Positions 49,791 through 58,937 of a DNA stretch of 64,000 nt are shown here, piece by piece (position 1 is the first letter of the stretch; each line of letters begins with the position of its first letter). The translations under genes and the position numbers were made by a program. Source of the stretch: DATFVA01 sp963743325 (GTDB taxonomy: Bacteria > Bacteroidota > Ignavibacteria > Ignavibacteriales > Ignavibacteriaceae); NCBI GenBank assembly GCA_963743325.1, contig CAVUOZ010000004.1, forward strand, positions 186,001 through 250,000. Reading direction: 5' to 3'. Under the pieces are notes generated by a model. That model searched no databases. It saw only the letters and a list, made by a program, of their open reading frames with translations, and was not told where the DNA came from.

Positions 49791-51602
49791 TTAAATTTTC
49801 CCACTTTCTTGCTTCGACCATACTGAAATATACTTGTTAAACAGATTTGATTTTGAAATGAAACCCAGATATTTACCCTGCTGAGTTACAGCTAAATTCC
49901 AAATCTGCTTTTCTTCAAAGATATCCAGGATTTTATTAATGTCAGAATCTAACTCAATGGAATAAAAATTTGGGTTCATAATTTCATAAGCCAATAATAA
50001 ATTGTATACATCTGAATTTAACATTATTTCTCTGATGTCATCAAGAGTTATAATACCCAATAGCTTCCCCTTCTCATCTATAACCGGGAAAATGTTCCTT
50101 CTGGTAGTGGCAATCATTTTCATAAGAGTTCCGATTGTCATATTAGGTTGAATCTTTAAAAAATCTGTTTCGACGAGGTCACTAATATTAATCTCCTGAA
50201 TAAAATACTTTTCTTTTTCGGATCTGAACTCAATTCCTTTCATAGCTAACGGCGTTGTATATATCGAGTAGGGATGAAAATATCTCGAAATAAAAAATGA
50301 TAATGCACTTACAATCATTAATGGAACGATCAGGCTGTAACCACCCGTCACCTCGGCAATGAGAAAAATACCAGTCAAAGGTGAATGCAGTACTCCGCTA
50401 AGTATTCCTGCCATTCCAACAGCAATAAAGTTTGGATGATTAAGTTCAATAATGCCAAAATATTTCATCAGGTTAGCCACCAGGAAACCTGTAAATGCAC
50501 CGGTAAATAATGAAGGAGCAATAATGCCTCCATTTCCACCGGAATTTAGGGTCATAGAAGTTGCAATAACTTTTGAAAACACAATCAGTAAAGCGAACAA
50601 AATTATTGCAAAATCCTTGTTAATAATTTTTAAGATTAAATTATTATTCACTATTAAGTCATACTTGCCGGATAACAGATTCATTACGCTAGTATATCCT
50701 TCTCCATAAAGAGGAGGAATGAAAAATATTAAAGCGCATAAAATGAGTCCGCCTATTAATGCTTTTAATATTTTATTTGAGTATTTATTAAAAATTTTTT
50801 CAGAGAAGTAAGTAATTTTTATCATATATAACGAAATAAAACCACAGAGGACACCTAAAAGAATATAGTACGGTATTGCTTCAAGTTTCCATCCTTCTGT
50901 AACGAGGTAAAACAATTGGCCGCTGTATAAAAACTTTGATAAAACTGCTGACGATGCTGAAGCAATCAGTAAAGGAATAAAAGAGGAAATAGAGATTTCT
51001 GGCAGAAGCACTTCAAAAGCAAAAATGACTCCGGCAATCGGACTATTGAATATTGCTGCAATGCCTGCCGCCGATCCGCAGGCCAGCAATAAAGTTCGGG
51101 TCTGATAGTTGAATCTTACTTCTTTAGCAACATTAGAACCAATGGCTGCACCGGTAGCTACAATTGGAGCTTCTAAACCAGCAGAGCCCCCTAAACCGAT
51201 CGTAATTCCGCTGGTAATAAGGTGAGAAAATAAATCCTGCTTTGGTATATCTGAGGATTTTCGAATGATCCTATAGATTATATTACTTAAACCTATAATC
51301 ATTCTCCCGCCGAAAAAAAATTTTACAATCGCTATAGACAGGAGAATTCCGATGAGAGGCATCAAAGGTATGAAATAATCCAATCCCACTTCGTGAAAAT
51401 ATTTTGTTGGTTCCTGCTGAAAAAAATGCACTGTATTTTTCATTAGAACAGCAGCCAGACCGGAAGTAATACCAACAGCAATACTGCAGAGAATGATAAA
51501 GGTCTTTAACTCAATACGCAGTCGAAGAAAGTTTATCACTTTTCGAAAATATAATTTAGAGTTTACCCTGAAATATTTAATCCAGAATTTCATTTTCTTC
51601 AA
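49791..51602 (-). CDS. ClC-family chloride channel/transporter with C-terminal CBS pair
   Basis: A 603-aa membrane protein with about eleven hydrophobic helices followed by two CBS domains near 470-525 and 535-595 (IFPVIDEKGKLLGIITLDDI, NLAVTQQGKYLGFISKSNLF). The ClC signatures are present: GGSAGLEAPIVATGAAIGS, where Glu144 matches the gating glutamate, and NSGGNGGIIAPSLFTGAFTG. The gating glutamate suggests a Cl/H exchanger or gated channel. The CBS pair usually binds adenine nucleotides. A TTG start gives 603 aa; the ATG at 51593 three codons later is equally plausible. Single gene on the minus strand between two T9SS-repeat regions. Confidence 0.92.
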   Translation of the reverse strand: MKKMKFWIKYFRVNSKLYFRKVINFLRLRIELKTFIILCSIAVGITSGLAAVLMKNTVHFFQQEPTKYFHEVGLDYFIPLMPLIGILLSIAIVKFFFGGRMIIGLSNIIYRIIRKSSDIPKQDLFSHLITSGITIGLGGSAGLEAPIVATGAAIGSNVAKEVRFNYQTRTLLLACGSAAGIAAIFNSPIAGVIFAFEVLLPEISISSFIPLLIASASSAVLSKFLYSGQLFYLVTEGWKLEAIPYYILLGVLCGFISLYMIKITYFSEKIFNKYSNKILKALIGGLILCALIFFIPPLYGEGYTSVMNLLSGKYDLIVNNNLILKIINKDFAIILFALLIVFSKVIATSMTLNSGGNGGIIAPSLFTGAFTGFLVANLMKYFGIIELNHPNFIAVGMAGILSGVLHSPLTGIFLIAEVTGGYSLIVPLMIVSALSFFISRYFHPYSIYTTPLAMKGIEFRSEKEKYFIQEINISDLVETDFLKIQPNMTIGTLMKMIATTRRNIFPVIDEKGKLLGIITLDDIREIMLNSDVYNLLLAYEIMNPNFYSIELDSDINKILDIFEEKQIWNLAVTQQGKYLGFISKSNLFNKYISVWSKQESGKI

Positions 51603-51737
51603 TAAGGTTGATATAAAGTTAAAAAAATCTGAACTTATTTTTTAATTTAATATCTGAGCACACTAAATCATAAATAAATTGAATGTATAAGTCGTATTGT
51701 TTACACTTGAATTGCGCTATTTTGAAGAGTAGATGAA

Positions 51738-52085
51738 TTGTTTTTACGGTTTTTTCATATTGCTCTGATAACAGCTTATTTCTTCTGCTGCAGTGCTGAA
51801 ATAATCTGCGAGCCGCTCCCCCCGGTTTCGGTTAAAGAAGAAAATAATCCGGCGGGATTCTACCTTTCGCAGAATTATCCCAATCCTTTTAATCCTGTAA
51901 CAACAATAAAATATTCGATACTTGCCGTAGGAACTTCATTTATGAAGTTCATAGCAGTATTAAAGATCTATGATGTATTAGGAAATGAAGTTGCAACTTT
52001 AGTTAATGAGGAAAAGCCTGCGGGCACTTATGAAATAACCTGGAATGCAGCTTCCGAGTTAAAGATGACATCTTTCAATTGGTGA
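51738..52085 (+). pseudogene. Orphan T9SS sorting-domain fragment
   Basis: 115 codons of which the middle 80 (PVSVKEENNPAGFYLSQNYP to EEKPAGTYEITWNAASEL) are nearly identical in DNA to 44005-44280. The cargo part is missing; the first 27 codons (FFHIALITAYFFCCSAEIIC) are unrelated and have no credible signal peptide with cleavage site. The frame breaks into KMTSFNW at an inverted repeat, so both ends are truncated. It is best read as a recombination relic of a T9SS cargo gene. Confidence 0.8.
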
Positions 52086-52132
52086 AAACAGATTAAAAGA
52101 TGTCATCTTTTACGGAGATATCAGGCATCTCC
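52061..52132. repeat. Two consecutive strong hairpins
   Basis: A perfect 15-bp inverted repeat, AAAGATGACATCTTT at 52061-52075 with its complement at 52096-52110, followed by GGAGAT (52114-52119) with ATCTCC (52127-52132). The first arm interrupts the sorting-domain fragment. No T-run follows, so it is not a standard terminator. Confidence 0.85.
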
Positions 52133-52315
52133 TATCCTTCTCTGTAAAGTATACGTATAGTGTATGATTTAGTTTACAAGTTTGAGAACTTCATAAACCC
52201 GCTTAATTTCGAAGCAAATGTTAAGCACTTTAATGCCACATATTTGTCCACCATGGAACAAAGGTTTGTCTTAAATATTTAAACGAAAGGAAAAAATAAT
52301 TGATATGACAGCATA

Positions 52316-52501
52316 TTAGATTACAGTTTTATTGCCCGAAATAATTTCATTAACAAGGACGTGCGGATAGAAAGCAGCTGGGAAATAATCCTTATTCGTC
52401 TTACCTACCGAACTAATAATATATCCCAAAACCGAACCGATATAAAGACCAATCAGAATTTTCAAACCGAAAACTAAAGCAGGTTTTAATCTTATCATCA
52501 T
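52316..52501 (-). CDS. Possible small membrane protein
   Basis: A 61-codon frame with one or two hydrophobic helices (PALVFGLKILIGLYIGSVLG, YIISSVG) and a polar C-terminus (KTNKDYFPAAFYPHVLVNEI). I recognise no family and the ribosome site is weak. It is kept because its composition is protein-like and no other gene overlaps it. Confidence 0.35.
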   Translation of the reverse strand: MMIRLKPALVFGLKILIGLYIGSVLGYIISSVGKTNKDYFPAAFYPHVLVNEIISGNKTVI

Positions 52502-53113
52502 TATTTGTTAGATTAATAATTTCTTAACCGATCTTAATATTCTTTTTCATTCAACTTCATAAATTATGACTTTAAAATCAAGGAGAGAATAGCTTTGGAT
52601 TTCTTAGAGTAGGGAACAACCCAAGGGTTATTATCATTAAGTTCATAATATAAAGTTTTGATTATTGCAAGTTTAGTTATTGCCAACTTACACCTTACCG
52701 GTCAGGCAGGTCGGGATCGAAATGACAACAGCACTTTTTAGACAACCTCTTTACTGAAAGGGAAATAAAATGGGTATCAAAACATTCTACGCCTTTATTA
52801 TCAGGAGTTTTTCGTAGAATACTTTTTGCTATGGGTAACTATACACCATTCTTCCTTTACAACTACTTCAATCCTTCATTATTCCAAACGTACCAGGCAC
52901 AACCAGCAACTAACTGCGAATCGGATAAATCTTCACTTAAATTTGAAATCCATTAAGTCAGTTCAGCCAAAGATTTCTCCCTCTCCCGCTTGAAGTAATT
53001 ACTATCAATGAGGCGGGATAACAATCGTCAATCAGCAATTAGTCCCAGAATTGCCCGGGCGCTTCTGACTTGTACTGATATAGGGAAATTGCCAGCTTAC
53101 CTTTCCGTTCAGG
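52502..53113. repeat. Intergenic region with half MITE-like element
   Basis: About 610 bp without a gene. At about 52709-52762 lies only the right half of the element seen at 39246-39415, including TCGAAATGACAAC, the GCACTTTTTAGACAA arm and CTCTTTACTGAAAGGG. The left half is gone. I see nothing else in the rest. Confidence 0.7.
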
Positions 53114-53533
53114 TTATAAATGGCTGAGAAATTCCACCATCACCGGGGCAATGTCGGTGTGGTGATGGATGATCTTCCATGCTCCGCCATCCTGTTGATA
53201 GATGTTCGTAACACGAACCTCACCTTTTAGCTCTTGTCCGGCTATTTTGAACTTCGCGTGCTCTGTTCCGACTTCGTACGCTACATCTCCCAAGACCTGG
53301 ATCAGCTGATCTTTCAACTCCACCTTTCCTTCTGATGCCATTTCAGCCACCTGATCAAAAGATTTCTTAACGGCATCCCAGCCGACTTCCCGTCCGCCAA
53401 TCGGGTGCATAGTAGTTACGGAATTATTGTGCGACCAGGCATCTGCCATTGCGTTAATTTTCCCATTCGCCATACTATTCAACCCTGAATAGAACTTGTT
53501 TGAAGCTTCGCGAACTTCATCTTTTGTTGACAT
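53114..53533 (-). CDS. NTF2-like/SnoaL-like protein
   Basis: A 139-aa protein with the cone-shaped NTF2 fold pattern: N-terminal helices (REASNKFYSGLNSMANGKIN), MADAWSHNNSVTTMHPIGGR, GWDAVKKSFDQV, and terminal strands VRVTNIYQQDGGAWKIIHHH then TDIAP. The WKIIHHHTD end is typical of ketosteroid-isomerase-like DUF4440 members. No signal peptide. Good AAAGGAA ribosome site. First of four small genes on this strand, but with its own 190-bp spacer from the next. Substrate unknown. Confidence 0.87.
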   Translation of the reverse strand: MSTKDEVREASNKFYSGLNSMANGKINAMADAWSHNNSVTTMHPIGGREVGWDAVKKSFDQVAEMASEGKVELKDQLIQVLGDVAYEVGTEHAKFKIAGQELKGEVRVTNIYQQDGGAWKIIHHHTDIAPVMVEFLSHL

Positions 53534-53719
53534 GTGCCGGATTCCTTTCTTTAATGTTTAATGCCCGAAAGTGTTTGATTAAACCACAATTCTAATTAAA
53601 ATAATTAAAAATTTTTGTGTGATCTCGCACAACATATCCTTTCGTAACTAATTGTTCCTTACGGAATTGAGTGAAAGCTGCGCTTAAAAGCCGCAGCCTC
53701 ACTCCCAAAGTCCTGTTTG

Positions 53720-54598
53720 TTAAACAGGTATTTCTTTGCCGGTGAATACCTGTGCAAAATCATTAGCGAACTGTTCAAAAGACCTTGCAGGGTGTCCTGT
53801 AAGAATTTCCACATTTTTTGTAGTGCTGTTTGCAAAATTCTCACTGAACCCTTCCGATAATTCAACATAACCTTTTGCAATCCACTCCGGCATTCCCATA
53901 CCTGTCATTGCCTGGAAAGAAGCATCACCCGGAACATTTACGTATTTAACTTCTTTGTCTAATACTTTTGAGAAAATTTTCGCTATATCTTTAAACGATA
54001 TTGCTTCCGGACCCGTTAAAATATAACTCTTGCCTTCGTGACCTTTATTGGTAATTACTTTAAAAGCGGCTTCAGCAATATCCCTTAAATCAATCATCCC
54101 AAGATTGCCATCTTTCATATCCCAGTAGATCACTCCGTCAGAAGAAATTGTCGGAGCTGCCATCATTATGTTTTGCATATAGAACGTAGGTTTCAATAGG
54201 GTCCACGGTAGTCCTGAAGACTTGATCATCTGCTCAATTTTATAACCCTGTTTAATAATCCGGCTGTTCTCCGGTCCCCACATTGAATGTCTGATGATAT
54301 GAGGATTTCCCGCTTCTTTGGCAGCGTTAAGTACATTTTCTGCCTGCTGAAGCTGGGTTTTGCCATTCCAGGTTAAGAGATAAATTTTATCTACATTGGT
54401 TACTGCCGGTAATATAGTTTCCGGTGTATCAAGATCTCCGGTTATCACTTCAGCTCCCAATTCCTGCAATGGTCTGGCTTTTGCTTCATCCTTTACGAAT
54501 ATATGCACGTCAATATTTTCGCGCAGCAGTGCAGGTACAAGTAATGAACCGGTATTTCCGGTTGCACCTGTTACAAGAACTTTTAACTTCGTAGACAT
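53720..54598 (-). CDS. NmrA-like NAD(P)-binding oxidoreductase
   Basis: A 292-aa atypical short-chain dehydrogenase. The dinucleotide site is VLVTGATGNTGSLLVPALL, followed by VHIFVKDEAKARPLQELGAE and VITGDLDTPETI. The catalytic Tyr-x3-Lys of classical SDRs is absent, as in NmrA/QOR2-like quinone reductases and redox sensors. SGLPWTLLKPTFYMQNIMMA matches that group well. AAGGAG ribosome site. Adjacent to the ABM-like gene (67-bp gap), suggesting a shared redox or quinone stress role, which is inference. Confidence 0.9.
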   Translation of the reverse strand: MSTKLKVLVTGATGNTGSLLVPALLRENIDVHIFVKDEAKARPLQELGAEVITGDLDTPETILPAVTNVDKIYLLTWNGKTQLQQAENVLNAAKEAGNPHIIRHSMWGPENSRIIKQGYKIEQMIKSSGLPWTLLKPTFYMQNIMMAAPTISSDGVIYWDMKDGNLGMIDLRDIAEAAFKVITNKGHEGKSYILTGPEAISFKDIAKIFSKVLDKEVKYVNVPGDASFQAMTGMGMPEWIAKGYVELSEGFSENFANSTTKNVEILTGHPARSFEQFANDFAQVFTGKEIPV

Positions 54599-54665
54599 AA
54601 TTCGAACTCCTTAAATTTTTAATAATTAATTTCTCAATTAAAATTCAGTTATAACAAGGCAGGTG

Positions 54666-54950
54666 CTATGCCTTTCCGGCACCGTATTCTTCCAGGAAAT
54701 AAACTTCCGGCTGCCCTATAACTCCTGCGCTGCCCATAACTTCCTTCAGTTCAGAACTGTTTGTAAACTTTCTGGCATTTTCCAGGTTGTCCCATTCAAA
54801 AATTGCCAGCAGATTGTCAGCTTCACTTTCGGGATGCAAAATATGATAAGATTTTTCGCCTGCGGCTTTTCTGGTATTGATGAATCCATCGAATACCTTC
54901 TTCCAAACGTTGTAATCTTTCACTTTGTGTTTGATTAATAGATGTGCCAT
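54666..54950 (-). CDS. Antibiotic-biosynthesis-monooxygenase-like small protein (dimeric ferredoxin-like fold)
   Basis: A 94-aa protein with alternating strands and helices of the ABM/DUF fold: HLLIKHKVKDYNVWKKVFDG, SYHILHPESEADNLLAIFEW, DNLENARKFTNSSELKEVMG, VIGQPEVYFLEEY. Such proteins are dimeric and may be quinol monooxygenases or small-ligand binders. Strong GGAGG ribosome site. Lies directly upstream of the NmrA-like gene on the same strand, so they are probably co-transcribed. Confidence 0.85.
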   Translation of the reverse strand: MAHLLIKHKVKDYNVWKKVFDGFINTRKAAGEKSYHILHPESEADNLLAIFEWDNLENARKFTNSSELKEVMGSAGVIGQPEVYFLEEYGAGKA

Positions 54951-55050
54951 TTCTGCCTCCGTTATTTCTTAGTGTTTGAATGATATCTTGTTATATCGTT
55001 GCTTTGAAACAAAAATAATTTAAAGGAGACCCCTGTGTCATTGACTTTGG

Positions 55051-55653
55051 TTAAGAATTATGAAGTTTGTCCACTATCCGTTTTCTCAGCCGGCTTAATG
55101 ATTCAGGCTCAATACCCAGGTATGATGCAATGTAATGCAACGGAATTCTCTGGAAAAGCTGAGGCTGTTCTTTCATCAATGTCAGATATTTTTCTTCCGG
55201 AGTGGCAGATTTTGCATTCGATAATCTTTTAAGAGTGTAATAATGATTACGCTGCACCTTATCGTCATGAAATTTCTTAAACCTGGGGAGTTCCTCATTT
55301 GCACGGAAGAAATCTTTCCGTGAAAGAAGAAGTAATTCACTATCCTCAAGAGCCTGGACATAATAGATGGTTGATTTTTGAAGAATAAAACTTTCTAAAT
55401 CTCCAATCCAGTAATCTTCCAGTGAAAAATTTAAAATTACTTCCTTTGAATGATTGTCTATTATATAACGTCTAAGGCAGCCTTTATTAATATAAGCGAT
55501 ATGGGTACATACATCTCCCTCTGAAAGGAAATGATCTTTTTTACGTAAAGATTCTTTAGTGAGGAAACTCATATATAGTTCGATTTCCTGATCGTTCAAT
55601 CCTGCAATTTCTCTTAATTCTTTCTCTAATATCATCGAGATTACCGGTGTCAT
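55051..55653 (-). CDS. Crp/Fnr-family transcription regulator
   Basis: A 200-aa regulator of the short Bacteroidota Crp/Fnr type. The N-terminal cyclic-nucleotide-binding-like barrel includes DHFLSEGDVCTHIAYINKGC and LSLEDYWIGDLESFIL-like sequence. No obvious cAMP-binding RxA motif is present. The C-terminal winged helix is LFQRIPLHYIASYLGIEPES then LSRLRKRI, a clear helix-turn-helix. It heads the minus-strand group with the ABM and NmrA genes and may control them. An internal ATG (MILEKELRE) six codons in is an alternative start; neither has a strong ribosome site. Confidence 0.9.
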   Translation of the reverse strand: MTPVISMILEKELREIAGLNDQEIELYMSFLTKESLRKKDHFLSEGDVCTHIAYINKGCLRRYIIDNHSKEVILNFSLEDYWIGDLESFILQKSTIYYVQALEDSELLLLSRKDFFRANEELPRFKKFHDDKVQRNHYYTLKRLSNAKSATPEEKYLTLMKEQPQLFQRIPLHYIASYLGIEPESLSRLRKRIVDKLHNS

Positions 55654-56238
55654 TTATAAAATGTTAAGACAGTGAGAAATAATTATTAAAATAAATATAT
55701 TCGATTTTACTATCAAATTAACCGGTGTAAATAATTTGTAATTATTTTTAATGATTATTCCAAGAAAAATCAGGAGCAAATAGAAATTGATCTGCTGAAA
55801 GATATGAGAAGTTCGAAGACCGATCGAGGATTATGGACCTACGCCATTCTTGTAACGCTTTCATAACCTTTCGTTTTGGTAGATAATATTTAAATATAAA
55901 AAGTTTTTGAATATTATTGACAAGGTTATGAAAATAAGTTATATATATAGAGCAAAAATAAGTTTTTTATTGGAATCAGATCGTTGAATTAATGATCTGT
56001 CATCCAGGGGAGAATGAACAGACTTTATGAAATACCGATATACTGGTTAAAAGTTTACTCTCGAATTTATATAGTACACGGCAAGAAACTTTTAATCCAA
56101 CCAGAACCGCACTCAGTTTTAACCGGTTCCGATCACCTATGTTTATGCCGGAAAATCACTTTCAGCAAGAAAGTCTTACAAACAAATATTAACACTGTTT
56201 AATAATAAAAAATAATTTCTATTTATCTGGAGGTAAAA
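55654..56238. promoter_or_regulatory. Divergent promoter region between the Crp/Fnr and TonB-receptor genes
   Basis: About 585 bp, AT-rich. A 62-codon plus-strand frame (56014-56202) shows no motif and is not called. The TonB receptor has a GGAGG ribosome site. I cannot place a definite promoter. Confidence 0.4.
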
Positions 56239-58872
56239 ATGAAGGGAAAAAATACGATCTTCAAATTAACGAATAAGATCCTTCTCTTTCTTTCTTTTTT
56301 TCTTTTCTCCATAAATATCTTAGCCGGCACAACCGGAAAATTAGCCGGAAAGATTACGGACTCACAAACAAAAGAACCGCTTTTAGGTGCAAATGTTGTA
56401 ATAGAAGGTACCACAATGGGTGCAGCTGCTGATCTGGAAGGAGATTATTTCGTAATAAATGTACCGCCCGGAACATATTCAATAAAATTTTCGATGGTTG
56501 GTTATGCAACCCTGGTGATTTCAAACGTTGTTGTAAATGTTGATAGAACTACTAACCTTGATGCTAAACTGGAATCCCAAACTATAACTACGCAGGAAGT
56601 ACATGTGATTGCGGAAAAGCCGGTAATCCGTAAAGATATGACTGCCAGCATTGTGGAAATCACTGCCAGAGAAATTGAGCTGAGCCCTCAGCGGAATATT
56701 CAGGAAATGATGAAACAACAAAGAGGAGTATTGCTCGGCTATAATAATATGGGAAAGCAGGGATTTTATTATACCGATACCCCGTCTGATGCCTTACATA
56801 TAAGAGGCGGCAGAGAAAATGAAACCCTCTTTACACTGAATGGAGTAACAGTCAACGACCCGATGTGGGGAGGATCGGAATATATTCAGCTTTCATCAGG
56901 AAATTTCATAAGTGAGTTCAATACTCTTGCCGGTACTTTTAATGCTGAATACGGTAATGCAATGTCGGGCGCCGTAAACATTGCCACTGAAGATGGTGCA
57001 TCTGATCACTACGCAGGAAAGATTTCCATATTTACAGATCAATATGGTATAGATAAATATGATCAGAATACTTTACAGGGCGACTTCGCTTTAGGCGGAC
57101 CTGTTCTTCTGCCGAATTTAACTTTTTTTGCCAGCGGTGAAAGACGTGTCTCCGATGGATATTTGTATGGATATGTTTATCCGGACTGGACTGATTCCAG
57201 AGGCAAAGCAGTCGATTCACTGACTCAGATGCCTTTAGGAACAGGCGAAAAAACTTCGATGGATAAATTTGATTATTGGAACGCTTCTTTTAAACTCAAC
57301 TGGTCAATTATTCAGACAATAAAATTAAGCGGCTTCGTCGGTTATTATAATCTGAGGCAAGACAGCTATAGTAATACCTTTAAATACTTTCCGGCGGGAA
57401 ATCCATATCAGAATTCCGAAGAATATATTTATAGTCTGACATTTACACATGCCTTAAGTTCAAGTATGTATTATGAAGTCGGTGCCGCAAGACAGAACCA
57501 TACAAGATTTCTGGGTGTCTATGACAGCTGGGATAAATATATGCAGACTCCAGAAGAATATGATCCCACCGGTTCGTTTTTCGTGATAGGTGAAGAATGG
57601 CAATGGCATAATGAAAAGTCTGATGTAACCAGCGGGAGGGCCGCCATCGTTTCTCAATTAAATAAGACTAACTTAATCAAACTTGGTGCGAATTTCCGGG
57701 GCATTGATATCAATTTTGAAAGCAAGAATCCTAATGAAGCCGGCAGCTATTATATGAATTACGCTCATAAACCGTTTGAGATGTCGGCATTCCTCCAGGA
57801 CAAAATGGAATTTTCTGAAATAGGCCTGATTATAAATTTGGGTGTTCGTTATGATTTGTGGGATGCAAATGCACCTTACTGGACAGATATAAATAAATTG
57901 TTTGAAATGAAGACTGCCCCTGCGGAAAAGAAAACCAGATTTTCTCCAAGACTCGGAGTATCGTATCCTATTACCGATCAGGCGGCATTTCACTTTGCAT
58001 ACGGACACTTCTATCAATTATCACCATATTATCTGCTTTATCAGGGACAAAGATATCTGATTCCGACAGATAAGAATTGGGACAGCTACCCCGATTACCA
58101 GGGAAAACTTTATATACCGTTCACACAGGATAATGCTTTCCGGCTGGGTAATTCGAATTTGGATCCCGAACGGACAGATTCATATGAGGCCGGAGTTCAA
58201 ATAAAGTTGACGGAAGACGTTTCTATCGATGTAACTGCCTATTACCGTGAAATGAGTGATCTGGTCGGAGAAAGATTTATCCCGGAAGCAAATTCAGGAA
58301 ATGGTCTGAGAGTGACCGGTAATTATGATTACGGCAATGCTAAAGGAATAGAATTATCTCTGAACAAAAGGTTCAGCAACTATTTTTCGATAAAAGCAAA
58401 TTATACATATTCAAAAGCATTGGTGACAAGTTCAACTCCATGGGCTCAATCACAAATTGAGAATCCTACTTTTAAAACTTTCACAGCAGATTGGGACAGA
58501 CCCCATACTTTCAATTTTGATTTGTACGTTGGACTGCCTGCAGACTGGGATATCAGTTTATCCGGAAACTTCCAATCGGGAATGCCTTATACAATTAAAA
58601 CCGAACCAAATACTGAGAGAGCCCCATTTATCAGTTCCGTTGATGCAAGATTCAGTAAGACATTTGATGTATTAGGATTCAGGCCGAAAGTTTATTTGAA
58701 TGTGCTGAATCTTCTTGATAGAAAAAATGTTTATGGAGTTTATCCAAGCAGCGGCAAGCCTGATCTTCCACTGGGAGTTCCAAGGACATTACATAACCTG
58801 GACGTATATGATTTGCCGAATAACTATAGTCCGGGTAGACAGATTTACCTGGGCGCCGAAATAAATCTTTAG
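56239..58872 (+). CDS. TonB-dependent receptor with carboxypeptidase-regulatory domain
   Basis: An 877-aa outer-membrane receptor. Signal peptide residues 1-30 (ILLFLSFFLFSINILAG), then a CarboxypepD_reg beta-sandwich (KLAGKITDSQTKEPLLGANV, PPGTYSIKFSMVGY, residues about 33-115). A TonB plug domain follows (ALHIRGGRENETLFTLNGVT, FNAEYGNAMSGAVNI) with about 600 residues of barrel strands such as FSPRLGVSYPITDQAAFHFA, GNSNLDPERTDSYEAGVQI and SKTFDVLGFRPKVYLNVLNL. The layout matches SusC-like/OAR-like receptors, but no SusD partner follows. It heads a plus-strand operon with the secreted and PorV-like genes downstream. Imported substrate unknown. Confidence 0.92.
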   Translation: MKGKNTIFKLTNKILLFLSFFLFSINILAGTTGKLAGKITDSQTKEPLLGANVVIEGTTMGAAADLEGDYFVINVPPGTYSIKFSMVGYATLVISNVVVNVDRTTNLDAKLESQTITTQEVHVIAEKPVIRKDMTASIVEITAREIELSPQRNIQEMMKQQRGVLLGYNNMGKQGFYYTDTPSDALHIRGGRENETLFTLNGVTVNDPMWGGSEYIQLSSGNFISEFNTLAGTFNAEYGNAMSGAVNIATEDGASDHYAGKISIFTDQYGIDKYDQNTLQGDFALGGPVLLPNLTFFASGERRVSDGYLYGYVYPDWTDSRGKAVDSLTQMPLGTGEKTSMDKFDYWNASFKLNWSIIQTIKLSGFVGYYNLRQDSYSNTFKYFPAGNPYQNSEEYIYSLTFTHALSSSMYYEVGAARQNHTRFLGVYDSWDKYMQTPEEYDPTGSFFVIGEEWQWHNEKSDVTSGRAAIVSQLNKTNLIKLGANFRGIDINFESKNPNEAGSYYMNYAHKPFEMSAFLQDKMEFSEIGLIINLGVRYDLWDANAPYWTDINKLFEMKTAPAEKKTRFSPRLGVSYPITDQAAFHFAYGHFYQLSPYYLLYQGQRYLIPTDKNWDSYPDYQGKLYIPFTQDNAFRLGNSNLDPERTDSYEAGVQIKLTEDVSIDVTAYYREMSDLVGERFIPEANSGNGLRVTGNYDYGNAKGIELSLNKRFSNYFSIKANYTYSKALVTSSTPWAQSQIENPTFKTFTADWDRPHTFNFDLYVGLPADWDISLSGNFQSGMPYTIKTEPNTERAPFISSVDARFSKTFDVLGFRPKVYLNVLNLLDRKNVYGVYPSSGKPDLPLGVPRTLHNLDVYDLPNNYSPGRQIYLGAEINL

Positions 58873-58937
58873 TGCCGTGTCTGTCTTACAAAACTGAGTT
58901 GAATACTAATAAATAAAAAGTTAAAGGAGATTTGAAA

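Noticed and set aside
56014..56202. 62-codon frame upstream of the TonB receptor
   Set aside because: No motif or ribosome site, in a region that should hold promoters.
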